This document shows positions 46,792 to 58,512 of a stretch of DNA of 64,000 nt, one piece after another. The stretch spans positions 434,001-498,000 of the forward strand of contig NZ_NJIF01000001.1 of NCBI RefSeq assembly GCF_002209555.1, written 5' to 3'. The DNA comes from Achromobacter insolitus. Lineage in GTDB: Bacteria; Pseudomonadota; Gammaproteobacteria; Burkholderiales; Burkholderiaceae_B. Under the pieces are notes generated by a model. That model had not been told where the DNA came from, made no database searches, and saw nothing but the letters and a program-made list of their open reading frames with translations. Positions within the stretch are counted from its first letter, which is position 1. Each line of letters begins with the position of its first letter. The position numbers were made by a program, and so were the translations under genes.

Positions 46792-47652
46792 TTAGCGCAA
46801 CATGAAAGACATGGCGGCCAGGCTGTTCAGCGTGCGGACGGCCGACTGCATGCTATCCGTGGTGAATCGCAGGGTCACGCCGTCCACGCGTTCCAGCGTG
46901 GGCCACATGCAGAACAGGTCGGCCAGAGCCGAGCTTTGCGTCTGCAACCGGCATTCTATAGGGGCGGGAATACGGAAAGGAACCGGTACGCCTTTTCTGC
47001 CGCCGGCCTGCCCCAAGGCAGAAACGCCCCCTTTGAGATTTCTCACGGCGGTTTCGGCGGCTGCCGCAATCGCGCGCCGCGAGGCGGCCGGCGACAGGGT
47101 CACCCCGCTGCCCTGCCCATGGGCCACTTTGGTCTGTACCCATTCGGCGCCCGGAAACGTGTCGCGCGTTTCCTCGATGAAGGCATCGTCGCCGGTGCCC
47201 AGGATGACAGGCACGCCCATCTCGCCCGCCAGCGCGCCGTAGAGCCCGGCCTCGCCCAGTTCCATGCCGTTGATGAATACACGGGCGAACGCGAAGCTGT
47301 TGATGGTGTGGGCCAGGATGCCGCGGCCTTGCGAACGCGAGTGGTAGCCGATCATGAAGACGGCGTCGCAGCCCTCTTCCAGGCCGCCCATCATGCCGAG
47401 GTAGCGCGGCTTGCCCAGTACCAGGCGGGCGCGCTCGTCCAGGCCGTCCGGCAGCAGGTTGCGAAAGCCGCCGTGCGAATCGTTGACGAGGATTTCTTCG
47501 GCGCCGCCGGCGATCGCGCCCTGCACGGCCGCGTTGGCCTCGGCGGTCATCCAGGCGCGGGCGCGCTCATATTCGCCATTGCCGGCGCGGACTTGCTCGG
47601 AATGGAAGACGCCGGCGACGCCTTCGATATCGGTGGAAATCAGGATCTTCAT
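46792..47652 (-). CDS. dppA: D-aminopeptidase, DppA family (M55)
   Basis: Zinc peptidase releasing N-terminal D-amino acids, such as D-Ala, from short peptides; 286 residues. KILISTDIEGVAG at the start provides the first metal aspartate and glutamate, followed by VNDSHGGFRN, MIGYHSRSQ and SFAFARVFINGMELGEAGL. The ATG at 47652 opens straight into this core; the longer frame upstream adds unlike sequence. It lies 20 bases after dmpA and 14 before pepP. In Bacillus the homologue belongs to a dipeptide permease operon, the same partnership as here. Confidence 0.92.
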   Translation of the reverse strand: MKILISTDIEGVAGVFHSEQVRAGNGEYERARAWMTAEANAAVQGAIAGGAEEILVNDSHGGFRNLLPDGLDERARLVLGKPRYLGMMGGLEEGCDAVFMIGYHSRSQGRGILAHTINSFAFARVFINGMELGEAGLYGALAGEMGVPVILGTGDDAFIEETRDTFPGAEWVQTKVAHGQGSGVTLSPAASRRAIAAAAETAVRNLKGGVSALGQAGGRKGVPVPFRIPAPIECRLQTQSSALADLFCMWPTLERVDGVTLRFTTDSMQSAVRTLNSLAAMSFMLR

Positions 47653-47672
47653 GGGGTCAGCCTTCGATGAAT

Positions 47673-48767
47673 TCAGAATGCGGTGTCGGACAGCCACTGG
47701 CGCCACTGCGGCGCCGCGTCACGGATTGAAGCGCGGTGGTTGCCGTCGCGCCCCGTCACGCCATCGGCGTGCCACAGCGCGGAAACAATGGCCTGTTCGC
47801 AGGCTTCGGCAGCCGCTTCGAACAAGGGATCGATGCGGGCCTCATGCAGCATGGCGATTGCCGGCATGGGCTGCTCGGGCAATTGCGGAACCGTGTAGGC
47901 CGTGGAAAACGCCAGCGCGATATCGCCGCTGCCATGGCCGAACACCGAGCCCGTGCGCGCCAGTCCCGCGCCTGCCCGCAGCGACAGGCGGCGCAGCTGG
48001 CGCGAGTCCAGGGGCGCGTCGGTGGCCAGCAGCAGGATGATCGAGCCCTTCTCCGGCACGATGGCGGCGTTCTCGCCTGCCTGCGCCAGGCCGCGATCCA
48101 ACTGTTCCGCGAGCCGGCGGCCGAAAGGCCGGCCCGCCACCGTCAGGTTCGGCAGACGGCCGAAGTTGGACAGCACCAGCGCTCCCACCGTGTACTGCAG
48201 TCCCGGCTGGACCGAAGCCAGGCGCGAAGCCGACCCGATGCCGCCTTTGAACGAAAAGCAGGACATTCCGCGTCCGGCGCCCACGGCACCCAGCTCGAAC
48301 TGCTTGGCGGCCGCTGCCAGCGCAGCGGCGTAGTGCGATTCTTCTACCGCCAGCGCCTGGATGTCGTTCAGGTAGCCGTCGTTGCATTCGAAGACCAGCG
48401 GATTGACGGTGGCCATGCCCCGGCCGATGCCTGGGTTGGCCGCGACCGCGGCGCGGATCTGCGCATTGGCCACGGTGCCCACGCCGAAGGTGTTCGTCAG
48501 GCCGATGGGCGTTTCCAGCACGCCCAGTTCCTGAACCTGGACCAGGCCCGTGCTTTTGCCGAAGCCGTTGAGCACCGTGGCGGCGGCCGGCACCTTGTCC
48601 AGATAGGGATCGCCGCCGTGCGGACGCACGACGGTGACGCCTGTCTGCAGCGGGCCCTCGGCCAGCGTGCAGTGGCCGACGGTAACCTCGCCCACGTCGC
48701 AGATCGAATCCAGCGGCCCCGACGGCATTACGCCGATGTGAGGGATATCCAGCGCTTGTTTGTCCAT
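47673..48767 (-). CDS. dmpA: L-aminopeptidase/D-esterase, DmpA family (S58)
   Basis: Self-processing N-terminal-nucleophile peptidase of 364 residues. The precursor cuts itself between Gly241 and Ser242 in the EKGSIILLLATDAP segment, and the freed Ser242 is the nucleophile. GRGMSCFSFKGGIGSASR, KSTGLVQVQELGVLETPIGLTNT and the leading PHIGVMPSGPLDSICDVGEVTVGH are family signatures. DmpA enzymes release N-terminal L-residues from amides and D-Ala esters, and relatives (BapA) cleave beta-amino acid peptides. The preceding 144-base spacer holds a hairpin, so expression relative to gsiABCD may differ. ATG at 48767 chosen over upstream frame. Confidence 0.92.
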   Translation of the reverse strand: MDKQALDIPHIGVMPSGPLDSICDVGEVTVGHCTLAEGPLQTGVTVVRPHGGDPYLDKVPAAATVLNGFGKSTGLVQVQELGVLETPIGLTNTFGVGTVANAQIRAAVAANPGIGRGMATVNPLVFECNDGYLNDIQALAVEESHYAAALAAAAKQFELGAVGAGRGMSCFSFKGGIGSASRLASVQPGLQYTVGALVLSNFGRLPNLTVAGRPFGRRLAEQLDRGLAQAGENAAIVPEKGSIILLLATDAPLDSRQLRRLSLRAGAGLARTGSVFGHGSGDIALAFSTAYTVPQLPEQPMPAIAMLHEARIDPLFEAAAEACEQAIVSALWHADGVTGRDGNHRASIRDAAPQWRQWLSDTAF

Positions 48768-48880
48768 GTTCGCTACGTGTTGCCACGCTCCAGAATGCAA
48801 AACGCCGCCGCCCGGGGTCCGCGGCACGCGCATATGGCGCGCTTGGCGGACGGAGGCGGCGGCGGAAAATCGCCCTCCAC

Positions 48881-48904
48881 GCCGGCCTTCCGAGAAGGGC
48901 CGGC
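48881..48904. terminator. Hairpin between gsiD and dmpA
   Basis: GCCGGCCTTC and its partner GAA-G-GGCCGGC form a 10-bp stem with one bulged base. It lies just after the gsiD stop on the minus strand. No T run follows, so it more likely slows exonucleases or attenuates transcription than ends it. Confidence 0.45.
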
Positions 48905-48911
48905 GGCAGGA

Positions 48912-49811
48912 TTACTTGCGATCGATCTTGGGATCGAGCGCGTCGCGCAGGCCGTCGCCCAGCAGGTTGAACGCCAGCACCGTCAGGAAGATCGCCAGCG
49001 CCGGGAAGATGGCCACGTGCGGAGCGATCACCATGTCGGCGCGCGCTTCGTTCAGCATCGCGCCCCATTCAGGCGTGGGAGGCGACGCACCCATGCCCAG
49101 GAACGACAGGCTGGCCGCGGTGATGATGGAGGTGCCGATACGCATCGTGCCGTACACAACGATGGGCGAGATCGTGCCGGGCAGTATATGGCGCATGATG
49201 ATGGTCCAATCGGACGCGCCCACGCTCTTGACGGCCTCGACGTAGGTCATCTGCTTGATCGACAGGGTGTTGCCGCGCACCAGGCGGGCAAACGCCGGCA
49301 CGCTGAACACGGCCACTGCCACGATCACGTTGACCATGCTGGAGCCCAGGATGGCAACCACGCCAATGGCCAGCAGCATGCCGGGGAACGCCAGCAGCAC
49401 GTCGGAGATACGCATCGTGATGCGTTCCCACCAGCCTTCGTAATAGCCTGCCATCAGGCCCATGAAGGTGCCGACGATGGCGCCCATGGCAACCGACAGG
49501 AAACCCGCGGCCAGCGAAATGCGCGCGCCCATGATGATGCGGCTGAAGATGTCGCGGCCCAGCGAGTCCACGCCCAGCCAGTGGGTCGCGGAGGGTCCGG
49601 CGTTCAGTGCGTCGTAGTCGAAGAAGTTCTCCGGGTCGAACGGCACGATCCACGGCGCGAAGATCGCGACGACGACCAGCAGCAGGACGAAGATGCCCGC
49701 GCCGACGGCGAGCTTCTGCTTCTTGAATTTGCGCCAGAACTCGGTGGCGGGCGTGCGCACGTCGCTCTTGGGAGCGGCGGCGATGGTCGCGGCGGGTGTC
49801 GTATTGCTCAT
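48912..49811 (-). CDS. gsiD: Peptide ABC transporter permease GsiD
   Basis: Inner-membrane permease of about 299 residues, DppC/OppC type. An N-terminal helix (about 30-52) precedes a long loop, then the BPD_transp_1 region with five helices. The [21 protein letters not shown] segment is the EAA loop that docks on the ATPase. It starts seven bases after gsiC ends, so the two permeases are coupled. The gene names follow the dipeptide/glutathione type gsiABCD by similarity of order; the true ligand is not known. Confidence 0.9.
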   Translation of the reverse strand: MSNTTPAATIAAAPKSDVRTPATEFWRKFKKQKLAVGAGIFVLLLVVVAIFAPWIVPFDPENFFDYDALNAGPSATHWLGVDSLGRDIFSRIIMGARISLAAGFLSVAMGAIVGTFMGLMAGYYEGWWERITMRISDVLLAFPGMLLAIGVVAILGSSMVNVIVAVAVFSVPAFARLVRGNTLSIKQMTYVEAVKSVGASDWTIIMRHILPGTISPIVVYGTMRIGTSIITAASLSFLGMGASPPTPEWGAMLNEARADMVIAPHVAIFPALAIFLTVLAFNLLGDGLRDALDPKIDRK

Positions 49812-49818
49812 GGCCGCC

Positions 49819-50739
49819 TCACTTGTAACGGATGCTGGGATTGATGACGCCATAGAGCACGTCGACAATCAGGTTGATCAGGATGAATTCCAGCGAGAAC
49901 AGCAGCACCAGGCCCTGGATCACCGGATAGTCGCGCTGGGTCACGGCGTCCACCAGCAGACGGCCGAGGCCGGGCCAGTTGAAGACCGTTTCGACCACAA
50001 TGGAGCCGCCCAGCAGGAAGCCGAACTGCAGGCCCATCATGGTGACGACGGGAATCAGCGCGTTGCGCAGCGCATGCTTGATGACGACGCGGCGCTCGGA
50101 CAGCCCCTTGGCGCGGGCGGTGCGCACGAAGTCTTCCTGCACGACCTCCACGAAGGAGGCGCGGGTGAAACGCGCCATCACGGCAGCCACTGCGGCGCCC
50201 AGCGTGATGGACGGAAGAATGTAGTGTTGCCAGGTCGAGGCGCCCACGGTAGGCAGCCAGCCCAGATTCACGGAAAAGATCTGCATCAGCATCATGCCCA
50301 GCGCGAACGCGGGGAACGAGATGCCGGACACCGCCAGCGTCATGCCGAGACGGTCGGGCCAGCGATTGCGCCATACCGCCGACACGATGCCGATAACCAT
50401 GCCGAAGACCACGGACCACACCATGCTGGCTATCGTGAGCCAAAGGGTGGGCATGAAGCGGTCGGCGATTTCGGTCGAGACGGGGCGCTTGGTACGCAGC
50501 GAGGTACCCAGGTCGCCTTGCAGCATGTGGCTGAAATAGCGCACGAACTGCTGCGGCAGGGGCAGATCCAGTCCAAGTTCCTTGCGCACGAGCTCGACGG
50601 TTTGCTGGTCGGCTTCCTGGCCCGCGGCCAGTCGCGCCGGGTCGCCCGGAAGCATGTGCACAAACAGGAACACGACCACGGCTACCAGCAGCAGCGTGGG
50701 GATCATGCCCAGAAGACGTTTGACGATGTAGGTCAGCAT
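49819..50739 (-). CDS. gsiC: Peptide ABC transporter permease GsiC
   Basis: Inner-membrane permease of 306 residues, DppB/OppB type, with an N-terminal helix ([34 protein letters not shown]) typical of this class. Six helices are expected, and the [24 protein letters not shown] segment is the EAA loop. It pairs with GsiD and follows gsiB by 89 bases. Confidence 0.92.
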   Translation of the reverse strand: MLTYIVKRLLGMIPTLLLVAVVVFLFVHMLPGDPARLAAGQEADQQTVELVRKELGLDLPLPQQFVRYFSHMLQGDLGTSLRTKRPVSTEIADRFMPTLWLTIASMVWSVVFGMVIGIVSAVWRNRWPDRLGMTLAVSGISFPAFALGMMLMQIFSVNLGWLPTVGASTWQHYILPSITLGAAVAAVMARFTRASFVEVVQEDFVRTARAKGLSERRVVIKHALRNALIPVVTMMGLQFGFLLGGSIVVETVFNWPGLGRLLVDAVTQRDYPVIQGLVLLFSLEFILINLIVDVLYGVINPSIRYK

Positions 50740-50828
50740 TGAAATTCCTGCAACATCGGCGGGGACACCGCGTCCCCGCCGTATGTGGCCTTACAGGGGC
50801 GCGCAGGCCCCGAGAGTTACTGCCAGAT

Positions 50829-52379
50829 TTACTGCTTCAGATCGATGTCGCCGAACCAGAACGAGGTATCCGGCTCAACGTACACGCCCGACAGGTTCTT
50901 CGACTTCACGTACAGGTTGTTCTGGGTCACCAGGAAGGCCCACGGGGCGTCCTTCCAGATGGTTTCCTGAACGTTCTTGTAGATCTCGGTCTTCTTGGCG
51001 CGGTCGGTCGTGGCCAGGGCTTGCTGGATGCCTTCGTCCACCGACTTGTTCGAGTAGTACGACACGTTGTTGAGCACCGGCGGGAATGCAGCGGTGGTCA
51101 GCAGCGGACGCAGGCCCCAGTCGGCTTCGCCGGTCGAGGACGACCAGCCGGCGTAGTACATGCGGACCTTGGCGTCCTCAGGCTTCTGCACCTGCTGGAC
51201 GCGCTGCACGCGCTGACCCGACTCCAGCACTTCGACCGACACCTTGATGCCGACTTGCGCCAGTTGCTGCTGCAGGAATTGGACCACCTTCACCGAGGTG
51301 CCATCGTTATAGGCGGACCACAGCTGGCTTTCGAAGCCGTTGGGGTAGCCGGCTTCTGCCAGCAGGGCCTTGGCCTTCTTGATGTCGTACGGCCACGGGC
51401 CGGTCTTGTGCGCGTAGTCCACGCCTTGCGGCACGACGCCGTCGACGATGGTGGCATAGCCCGAGAAAGCGACCTTGGCCAGGGCTTCCTTGTTGATGGC
51501 GTAGTTGATGGCTTCACGCACCTTGACGTTGTCGAACGGCTTTTGCTGCGTGTTCATCGACAGGTAGCGCGCCATGATCGAGTTCTGGTGATCGACCACG
51601 TCCAGCTTGTCGTTCTTCTTCAGCACGGCGGCCTGCTCGAACGGCACCGGGAAGGCGAACTGCGCTTCACCCGTCTGCACCACGGCGGCGCGGGTATTGT
51701 TGTCCGTCACGGTGCGGAAAGTCAGGGTGTCGACCTTGGGGTAGCCCTTCTTCCAGTAGCCGTCGAACTTCTTGACCTTCAGGTATTCGGCCGGCTTCCA
51801 TTCGACGAATTCGAAGGGACCGGTACCCACGGGGTGGAAGCCGATTTCCTTGCCGTACTTGGCCAGCGCGGCGGGCGAGATCATCATGGCGGCCGGGTGG
51901 GCCAGCGCGTTGATGAAGGCCGAGAACGGCTTCTTCAGCGTGATCTTGACGGTCATCGGGTCAACCACTTCGGTCTTGTCGATGACGCTGAACTGGATGT
52001 AGCGCGACAGGCGGTTGTCCGGATTGGCCGGGCGGTCGAAGTTGATCTTGACGGCTTCGGCGTTGAAATCGGTGCCGTCATGGAACTTCACGCCGGGACG
52101 CAGCTTGAAGGTGTAGACCAGGCCGTCTTCGCTGACGGTGTAGTCGGTCGCCAGGACCTTCTGGACCTTCAGATCCTTGTCGAACTCGAACAGGCCTTCG
52201 TAGTAGGCCTTGCCGGCCGCCTGGTTCAGCGTGCTGTTGGTGTTGTACGGATCGAGCGTTTCCAGCGCGATGGAGACGGCGAACGTCACGTCCTTGGCGG
52301 CATGCGCCAGCGGCGACGCGATCACGCCGAAGGCCAGCGCAGCGGCGGCCATCAGTTTGGTGGGGCGCAGAACTTTCAT
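50829..52379 (-). CDS. gsiB: Periplasmic peptide-binding protein GsiB
   Basis: Family 5 (SBP_bac_5) solute-binding protein of 516 residues. A Sec signal peptide (KVLRPTKLMAAAALAFGVIASPLAHA) is cut before AKDVTF. The mature chain holds LETLDPYNTNSTLNQAAGKAYYEGLFEFD and the VYTFKLRPGVKFHDGTDFNAEAVKINFDR signature. Paired ATG codons at 52382 and 52379 have AGGAG at five and eight bases, and the second is preferred. It would deliver peptides to GsiCD. Named by order; the bound peptide class is unknown. Confidence 0.92.
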   Translation of the reverse strand: MKVLRPTKLMAAAALAFGVIASPLAHAAKDVTFAVSIALETLDPYNTNSTLNQAAGKAYYEGLFEFDKDLKVQKVLATDYTVSEDGLVYTFKLRPGVKFHDGTDFNAEAVKINFDRPANPDNRLSRYIQFSVIDKTEVVDPMTVKITLKKPFSAFINALAHPAAMMISPAALAKYGKEIGFHPVGTGPFEFVEWKPAEYLKVKKFDGYWKKGYPKVDTLTFRTVTDNNTRAAVVQTGEAQFAFPVPFEQAAVLKKNDKLDVVDHQNSIMARYLSMNTQQKPFDNVKVREAINYAINKEALAKVAFSGYATIVDGVVPQGVDYAHKTGPWPYDIKKAKALLAEAGYPNGFESQLWSAYNDGTSVKVVQFLQQQLAQVGIKVSVEVLESGQRVQRVQQVQKPEDAKVRMYYAGWSSSTGEADWGLRPLLTTAAFPPVLNNVSYYSNKSVDEGIQQALATTDRAKKTEIYKNVQETIWKDAPWAFLVTQNNLYVKSKNLSGVYVEPDTSFWFGDIDLKQ

Positions 52380-52448
52380 CATTGCAACTCCTGGTTCCAA
52401 AAAGGAATTAGGGGGTTTGGTGGAAGAAAAACAAGTACGACGACTGAC

Positions 52449-54335
<1,887 letters not shown>

Positions 54336-54379
54336 CTCTTTTGATTCCCCAAATACTGAAAAAACGAACCCGCCGCCGC

Positions 54380-55360
54380 TTATCGGTAGATAGCGGTGAC
54401 CGGCTTCTCGCCGACGCGGGCGTAACCCCGATACATGCCTTCCGTGTTGAACGGCAAGGCCACATTGCCCTGGGCGTCGACGGCCACCAGGCCGCCCTTG
54501 CCGCCAATGGTGGGCAGCTTTTCATGCACGACGCGGTCGGCGGCCGCTTCCAGCGACGCGCCGCAATATTCCATCTGGGCCGCCACGTCATAGGCGGCGA
54601 CCATGCGGATGAACATTTCGCCGGTGCCGGTCGTGGACACCGCGCAGGTCTTGTTGCTGGCATAGGTGCCGGCGCCGATCAGCGGCGCGTCGCCCACGCG
54701 GCCGACCTGCTTGTTGGTGATGCCGCCGGTCGAAGTGGCCGCGGCCAGATTGCCCTGGGCGTCCACCGCAACAGCACCCACCGTGCCGAATTTCTTGTCC
54801 GAGTCCAGCGGATCCGCCGGCGCGGGCTGGCCGCGCGCGACCAGGGCCTGGCCGTCGTGGTCCAGGACCGCGGCTTCCGGGGTCTCGCGCTGTACACGCA
54901 GCAACTGCTCGCGACGGGCTTCCGTGGAGAAATAGGACGGATCAACCAGCTCCACGCCTTCTTCCTTGGCGAAGGCTTCGGCGCCCTCCCCTACGAAAAA
55001 CACGTGCTTGCTGTTTTCCATGACCTTGCGCGCGGCGAAAACCGGATTGCGCACACGGTGCACGCCAGCGATGGCGCCCGAGCGCAGCGTGGCGCCGTCC
55101 ATGATGGCGGCGTCCAGTTCATGCGTGGCCGCGCTGGTGAAAACGGCGCCATGGCCGGCATTGAACAGCGGACAGTCTTCCAGCAGGCGGACGGCTTCGG
55201 TCACGGCGTCCAGGGCGCTGCCGCCCTTGGCCAGCACAGCCTGGCCGGCGCTCAGGATGGACTCCAGCGCGCTCAGGTACTCCTGTTCTTTTTCGGGCGA
55301 CATGGCCGCGCGGGACATCGCGCCGGCGCCACCGTGAATCGCGATCACGGGTTGAATCAT
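54380..55360 (-). CDS. iaaA: Isoaspartyl peptidase / L-asparaginase
   Basis: Self-cleaving Ntn hydrolase of 326 residues that splits isoaspartyl dipeptides and has weak asparaginase activity. The cut is between Gly192 and Thr193 in [24 protein letters not shown], leaving Thr193 as nucleophile. [14 protein letters not shown] at the N-terminus and [14 protein letters not shown] further on are conserved. The residue two before Thr193 is Phe rather than the more common His. Its ATG overlaps the rpiR stop by four bases (ATGA), so both are translated together, and gsiA follows. Confidence 0.94.
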   Translation of the reverse strand: MIQPVIAIHGGAGAMSRAAMSPEKEQEYLSALESILSAGQAVLAKGGSALDAVTEAVRLLEDCPLFNAGHGAVFTSAATHELDAAIMDGATLRSGAIAGVHRVRNPVFAARKVMENSKHVFFVGEGAEAFAKEEGVELVDPSYFSTEARREQLLRVQRETPEAAVLDHDGQALVARGQPAPADPLDSDKKFGTVGAVAVDAQGNLAAATSTGGITNKQVGRVGDAPLIGAGTYASNKTCAVSTTGTGEMFIRMVAAYDVAAQMEYCGASLEAAADRVVHEKLPTIGGKGGLVAVDAQGNVALPFNTEGMYRGYARVGEKPVTAIYR

Positions 55361-56232
55361 CGTTTACCTACTCCATGGATGAGCCACGGCATGACGGACT
55401 GGGTCACCCCAGCGGCGGCCGCGACGGAATTCTTGGCCCGATAGGCCACCGCAGCCGACAGGGCTTCGATCAGCCCCAGGGCGGCGGTTTCGGAATTGGG
55501 ACTCAACTGGCGCGCGGAGTACGCGTACAACACCACGGAGGCCGTGGGCGCCAACGGAGACGTGGGCTTGTCGGTCAGCACCAGTACGGGCACGCCAGCC
55601 TGCTTGGCCGCGCCGGCCAGGGTCACGGTGTCCGCCAGGTACCGGGGAAAGCCGATCGCAATCACCAGGTCCTTGGCCGTCATGCGGGCCATCTGGCGTG
55701 CCGCGTGCGACACGCCGCCTGGGCCTGCCAGCGATTCGACGGAATGCAGATGCATGCAAAGGCCACGCTGCAACAGACCCGCCAGAAAGCCACTGGCGCC
55801 GAAACCGATAATGAAAACGCGGTCCGCGGACAAGATGGCATCCACCGCCTGCTCGCAGGCCGCCGCGTCCAGCGATTGCAGATTGCGCTGCGCGTTGCGG
55901 ATATCTTCTTCCAGCGTAGCGGCGAAGATCTGCACGGCGCTGGCGGAGTGCGCCAATTCGGTACGCAGCTTTTCCACGGGCTCAAGCGCCGCCTCGAAGC
56001 CGCGCGCCAGCTCGGCGCGGAACTGCGGATAGCCCGGCAGGTCCAGGGCGCGCGCGAAGCGATTGGCGGAGGCCACCGACACCCCGACCGCGGCGGCGAA
56101 CTCATCGATGGTCATGGTGGCGGCCCGGAATTGGTGCGCCAGCACGTACTCGGCCATCTTGTGCTGAGTGCGGCTCAGCGCGGGCTGGGCCCGGGCGATC
56201 CGGTCAGCAATCGTAAGTGCGGCCTTGGTCAT
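55357..56232 (-). CDS. RpiR-family regulator of the peptide cluster
   Basis: Transcriptional regulator of 291 residues: an N-terminal HTH_6 domain (about 1-80, with AAAVGVSVASANRFARALDLPGYPQFRAELARGFE) and a C-terminal SIS sugar- or phosphosugar-binding domain (about 125-260, FIIGFGASGFLAGLLQRGL). It is the first gene of the cluster and overlaps iaaA by four bases. Two perfect palindromes upstream, TGTAAA-TCTG-TTTACA and CAAGGGTATACCCTTG, are likely binding sites, so autoregulation is probable. A SIS domain suggests that the inducer is an amino-sugar-type ligand such as a muropeptide fragment; this is inference. Confidence 0.9.
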   Translation of the reverse strand: MTKAALTIADRIARAQPALSRTQHKMAEYVLAHQFRAATMTIDEFAAAVGVSVASANRFARALDLPGYPQFRAELARGFEAALEPVEKLRTELAHSASAVQIFAATLEEDIRNAQRNLQSLDAAACEQAVDAILSADRVFIIGFGASGFLAGLLQRGLCMHLHSVESLAGPGGVSHAARQMARMTAKDLVIAIGFPRYLADTVTLAGAAKQAGVPVLVLTDKPTSPLAPTASVVLYAYSARQLSPNSETAALGLIEALSAAVAYRAKNSVAAAAGVTQSVMPWLIHGVGKR

Positions 56233-56259
56233 CGAGTGGGGAGGTGTAGCGGGAGTTTA

Positions 56260-56325
56260 TGTAAATCTGTTTACAAACAAATTTTAGAGAAGAAAATAGA
56301 TTTTCATACCAAGGGTATACCCTTG
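56260..56325. promoter_or_regulatory. Two palindromic operators upstream of rpiR
   Basis: TGTAAA-TCTG-TTTACA (56260-56275) is a perfect 16-base dyad of the TGTA(n)TACA form common for RpiR/HexR proteins. CAAGGGTATACCCTTG (56310-56325) is a second, different, perfect 16-base palindrome. Both lie in an AT-rich stretch 28-95 bases before the rpiR ATG and 124 bases or more before elaA on the other strand. Confidence 0.6.
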
Positions 56326-56448
56326 AATAAATGTAACAGTGCATCAAATAAAACGGGGCCGGTTTGCGTTACGCTAAGCCCCGACCCGAAGGGCCCTCCA
56401 GCGGGCTCCCGCCCCGGGGCTCTACTCCCGCCACACCGGAAAGACGCC

Positions 56449-56907
56449 ATGCCCGATTGGATCTGCAAGCCGCACCAGGAACTGACCATCAATGAGATCT
56501 ACGCCATCCTGCGGCTGCGAACGGAAGTCTTTGTGATTGAACAGAATTGCATCTTCCAGGACATGGATGGCAAGGACCTGATCGGCCAGACCGCTCACTT
56601 GATGGCTTGGCAGGACGGCAAGCTCGCGGCCTATTGCCGCATCCTCGATCCGTCGCTGAAGGACGGCCAGATCGAGATCGGGCGCGTCATCACCGTGCCC
56701 TGGACGCGCGGCCAGGGCCTGGGCCATGCGCTGATCCGCCGCGCGATGCAGGAAGTGCGCCAGCGCTGGCCCGGCCGCGCCATGTACCTGGGCGCGCAGG
56801 CCCGCCTGCGCAATTACTACGGCGGACACGGATTCGTGCAGGTCACCGAGGAATACATCGAGGACGGCATCCCGCACATAGGGATGCGGCTTGACGAAAG
56901 CGCATGA
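56449..56907 (+). CDS. elaA: GNAT-family N-acetyltransferase, ElaA type
   Basis: Acetyltransferase of 152 residues with the ElaA features: LTINEIYAILRLRTEVFVIEQNC at the N-terminus, AYCRILDP, then the acetyl-CoA-binding EIGRVITVPWTRGQGLGHALIRRAM segment with the RGQGLG loop, and YYGGHGFVQVTEEYIEDGIPH at the end. The substrate is unknown. The frame is open far upstream; the ATG at 56449 is the conserved start. Divergent from rpiR and convergent with scoB, with which it shares a terminator. Confidence 0.9.
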   Translation: MPDWICKPHQELTINEIYAILRLRTEVFVIEQNCIFQDMDGKDLIGQTAHLMAWQDGKLAAYCRILDPSLKDGQIEIGRVITVPWTRGQGLGHALIRRAMQEVRQRWPGRAMYLGAQARLRNYYGGHGFVQVTEEYIEDGIPHIGMRLDESA

Positions 56908-56933
56908 AAAACGCCCCTTGCAGGGGCGTTTTT
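56907..56933. terminator. Bidirectional terminator between elaA and scoB
   Basis: AAAAACGCCCCT-TGC-AGGGGCGTTTTT starts at the elaA stop and lies 20 bases before the scoB 3' end. A and T runs on both sides let it act in both directions. Confidence 0.9.
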
Positions 56934-56952
56934 GATTGGGGCGGCAGGCGGA

Positions 56953-57606
56953 TTACCGAACCGCCGATACGTCCAGCTTGGCCTGCGTCTTGGACTTGAT
57001 CTCGTCCACCGTCACGCCAGGCGCCGTTTCCAGCAGCTTGAGGCCGTTTTCGGTGACTTCCATCACGCCCAGGTCTGTGATGATCAGATCGACCACGCCC
57101 ACGCCCGTCAGCGGCAGGTTGCATTCGGCCAGCAGCTTGATGTCTTCGGTGCCGTCCTTCTTCTTGGCCACGTGTTCCATCAGGACCACGACGCGGCCCA
57201 CGCCCGCCACCAGGTCCATGGCGCCGCCCATGCCCTTGACCATCTTGCCCGGGATCATCCAGTTGGCCAGATCGCCTTTTTCGGACACCTGCATGGCGCC
57301 CAGGATGGCCAGGTTGATCTTGCCGCCGCGGATCATCGCGAACGAATCCGCCGACGAGAAGATCGAGGAGCCAGGCAGCGTCGTGACCGTCTGCTTGCCG
57401 GCGTTGATGAGGTCGGCGTCGACTTCATCGTCGGTGGGGAACGGGCCGATGCCCAACAGGCCGTTTTCGGATTGCAGCCACACTTCCATGCCCTTGGGCA
57501 CATGGTTGGCCACCAGGGTCGGCAAGCCGATGCCCAGGTTCACATAAAAGCCGTCTTGCAGTTCGCGCGCGGCGCGCGCCGCCATTTCATCGCGGGACCA
57601 TGCCAT
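56953..57606 (-). CDS. scoB: 3-oxoacid CoA-transferase subunit B
   Basis: Beta subunit of succinyl-CoA:3-oxoacid CoA-transferase, 217 residues. Glu47 in [12 protein letters not shown] is the catalytic glutamate that forms the CoA thioester. [17 protein letters not shown] precedes it, and [29 protein letters not shown] follows, all typical of class I transferases. It begins 11 bases after scoA and ends at the elaA terminator. Acts on acetoacetate or similar 3-oxo acids in ketone and branched-chain catabolism. Confidence 0.93.
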   Translation of the reverse strand: MAWSRDEMAARAARELQDGFYVNLGIGLPTLVANHVPKGMEVWLQSENGLLGIGPFPTDDEVDADLINAGKQTVTTLPGSSIFSSADSFAMIRGGKINLAILGAMQVSEKGDLANWMIPGKMVKGMGGAMDLVAGVGRVVVLMEHVAKKKDGTEDIKLLAECNLPLTGVGVVDLIITDLGVMEVTENGLKLLETAPGVTVDEIKSKTQAKLDVSAVR

Positions 57607-57617
57607 GTCTGTTCTCC

Positions 57618-58316
57618 TTAGGCCGGGCGAGTGGTGCGTTGTTCGATGCGCTTTTCGGGCGTGGCGTTCAGCACGATCCGATGCACATAGATGCCGGGCA
57701 GATGGATCTGATCGGGTTCCAGGCTGCCGGTATCAACGATTTCCTCGACTTCGACCACCGTGAACTTGCCCGCCATGGCGACGTTCGGATTGAAGTTGCG
57801 GGCGGTCTTGCGGAACACCAGATTGCCGCTGCGGTCGGCGATGTGCGCCTTGACCAGCGAAACGTCGGGCACCAGCGAACGCTCCATCACGTACTGCTGG
57901 CCGTCGAACTCGCGGATTTCCTTGCCGTCGGCCACGATGGTGCCCACGCCGGTGCGGGTGAAGAAGGCCGGAATACCGGCGCCGCCGGCGCGCAGCTTCT
58001 CGGCCAGCGTGCCCTGGGGCGTGAACTCAAGCTCGAGTTCGCCAGACAGGTACTGGCGCTCGAATTCCTTGTTCTCGCCCACATAGGACGCGATCATCTT
58101 GCGGACCTGACGCGTGTTGAGCAGCTGGCCGAGGCCGAAGCCGTCGACGCCCGCATTGTTGCTGATGCAAGTGAGGTCCTTGACGCCCGAATCGCGCAAT
58201 GCGGCGATCAGGGCCTCCGGAATACCGCAAAGGCCGAAACCGCCCACGGCGATCATCTGGCCGTCCTTGACGATGCCTGCCAGCGCCTCCTGGGCGCTTG
58301 CAAAAACCTTGTCCAT
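57618..58316 (-). CDS. scoA: 3-oxoacid CoA-transferase subunit A
   Basis: Alpha subunit of the transferase, 232 residues. [28 protein letters not shown] is the family's N-terminal signature and [15 protein letters not shown] and [27 protein letters not shown] segments follow (the last reading [16 protein letters not shown]). It precedes scoB by 11 bases; the pair forms an A2B2 enzyme in the cytosol. CTAGGAG lies before the ATG at 58316. Confidence 0.93.
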   Translation of the reverse strand: MDKVFASAQEALAGIVKDGQMIAVGGFGLCGIPEALIAALRDSGVKDLTCISNNAGVDGFGLGQLLNTRQVRKMIASYVGENKEFERQYLSGELELEFTPQGTLAEKLRAGGAGIPAFFTRTGVGTIVADGKEIREFDGQQYVMERSLVPDVSLVKAHIADRSGNLVFRKTARNFNPNVAMAGKFTVVEVEEIVDTGSLEPDQIHLPGIYVHRIVLNATPEKRIEQRTTRPA

Positions 58317-58464
58317 CGCTCCAACTCCTAGTTAAGGTCAACTGAAGAGGGCGCGGCTGCCGGCGCCGTTCCAGAAGCTCCGTGGGGGGCCCTGTGACGG
58401 CTGGCGCCGTGGGTGGCGCGCCCTTATTGCTTTTTTTGATTTTGCGCTAGATTTTACCGGCATG

Positions 58465-58497
58465 CCCGGCCAAAGCACGCGCTATTTTGGCCGGGCC
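58465..58497. terminator. Hairpin between the thioesterase and scoA genes
   Basis: GCCCGGCCAAA and TTTGGCCGGGC form an 11-bp stem around an 11-base loop, 16 bases after the thioesterase stop on the minus strand. No T run, so it is a weak terminator candidate. Confidence 0.5.
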
Positions 58498-58512
58498 GTC
58501 CATCGCGCCTGT

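Noticed and set aside
47736..49844. Plus-strand open frame of 702 codons
   Set aside because: Antisense to dmpA and gsiD; composition is that of a shadow frame.
55375..56448. Upstream extension of the ElaA frame across rpiR
   Set aside because: The extension is antisense to rpiR and the ElaA family begins at 56449.
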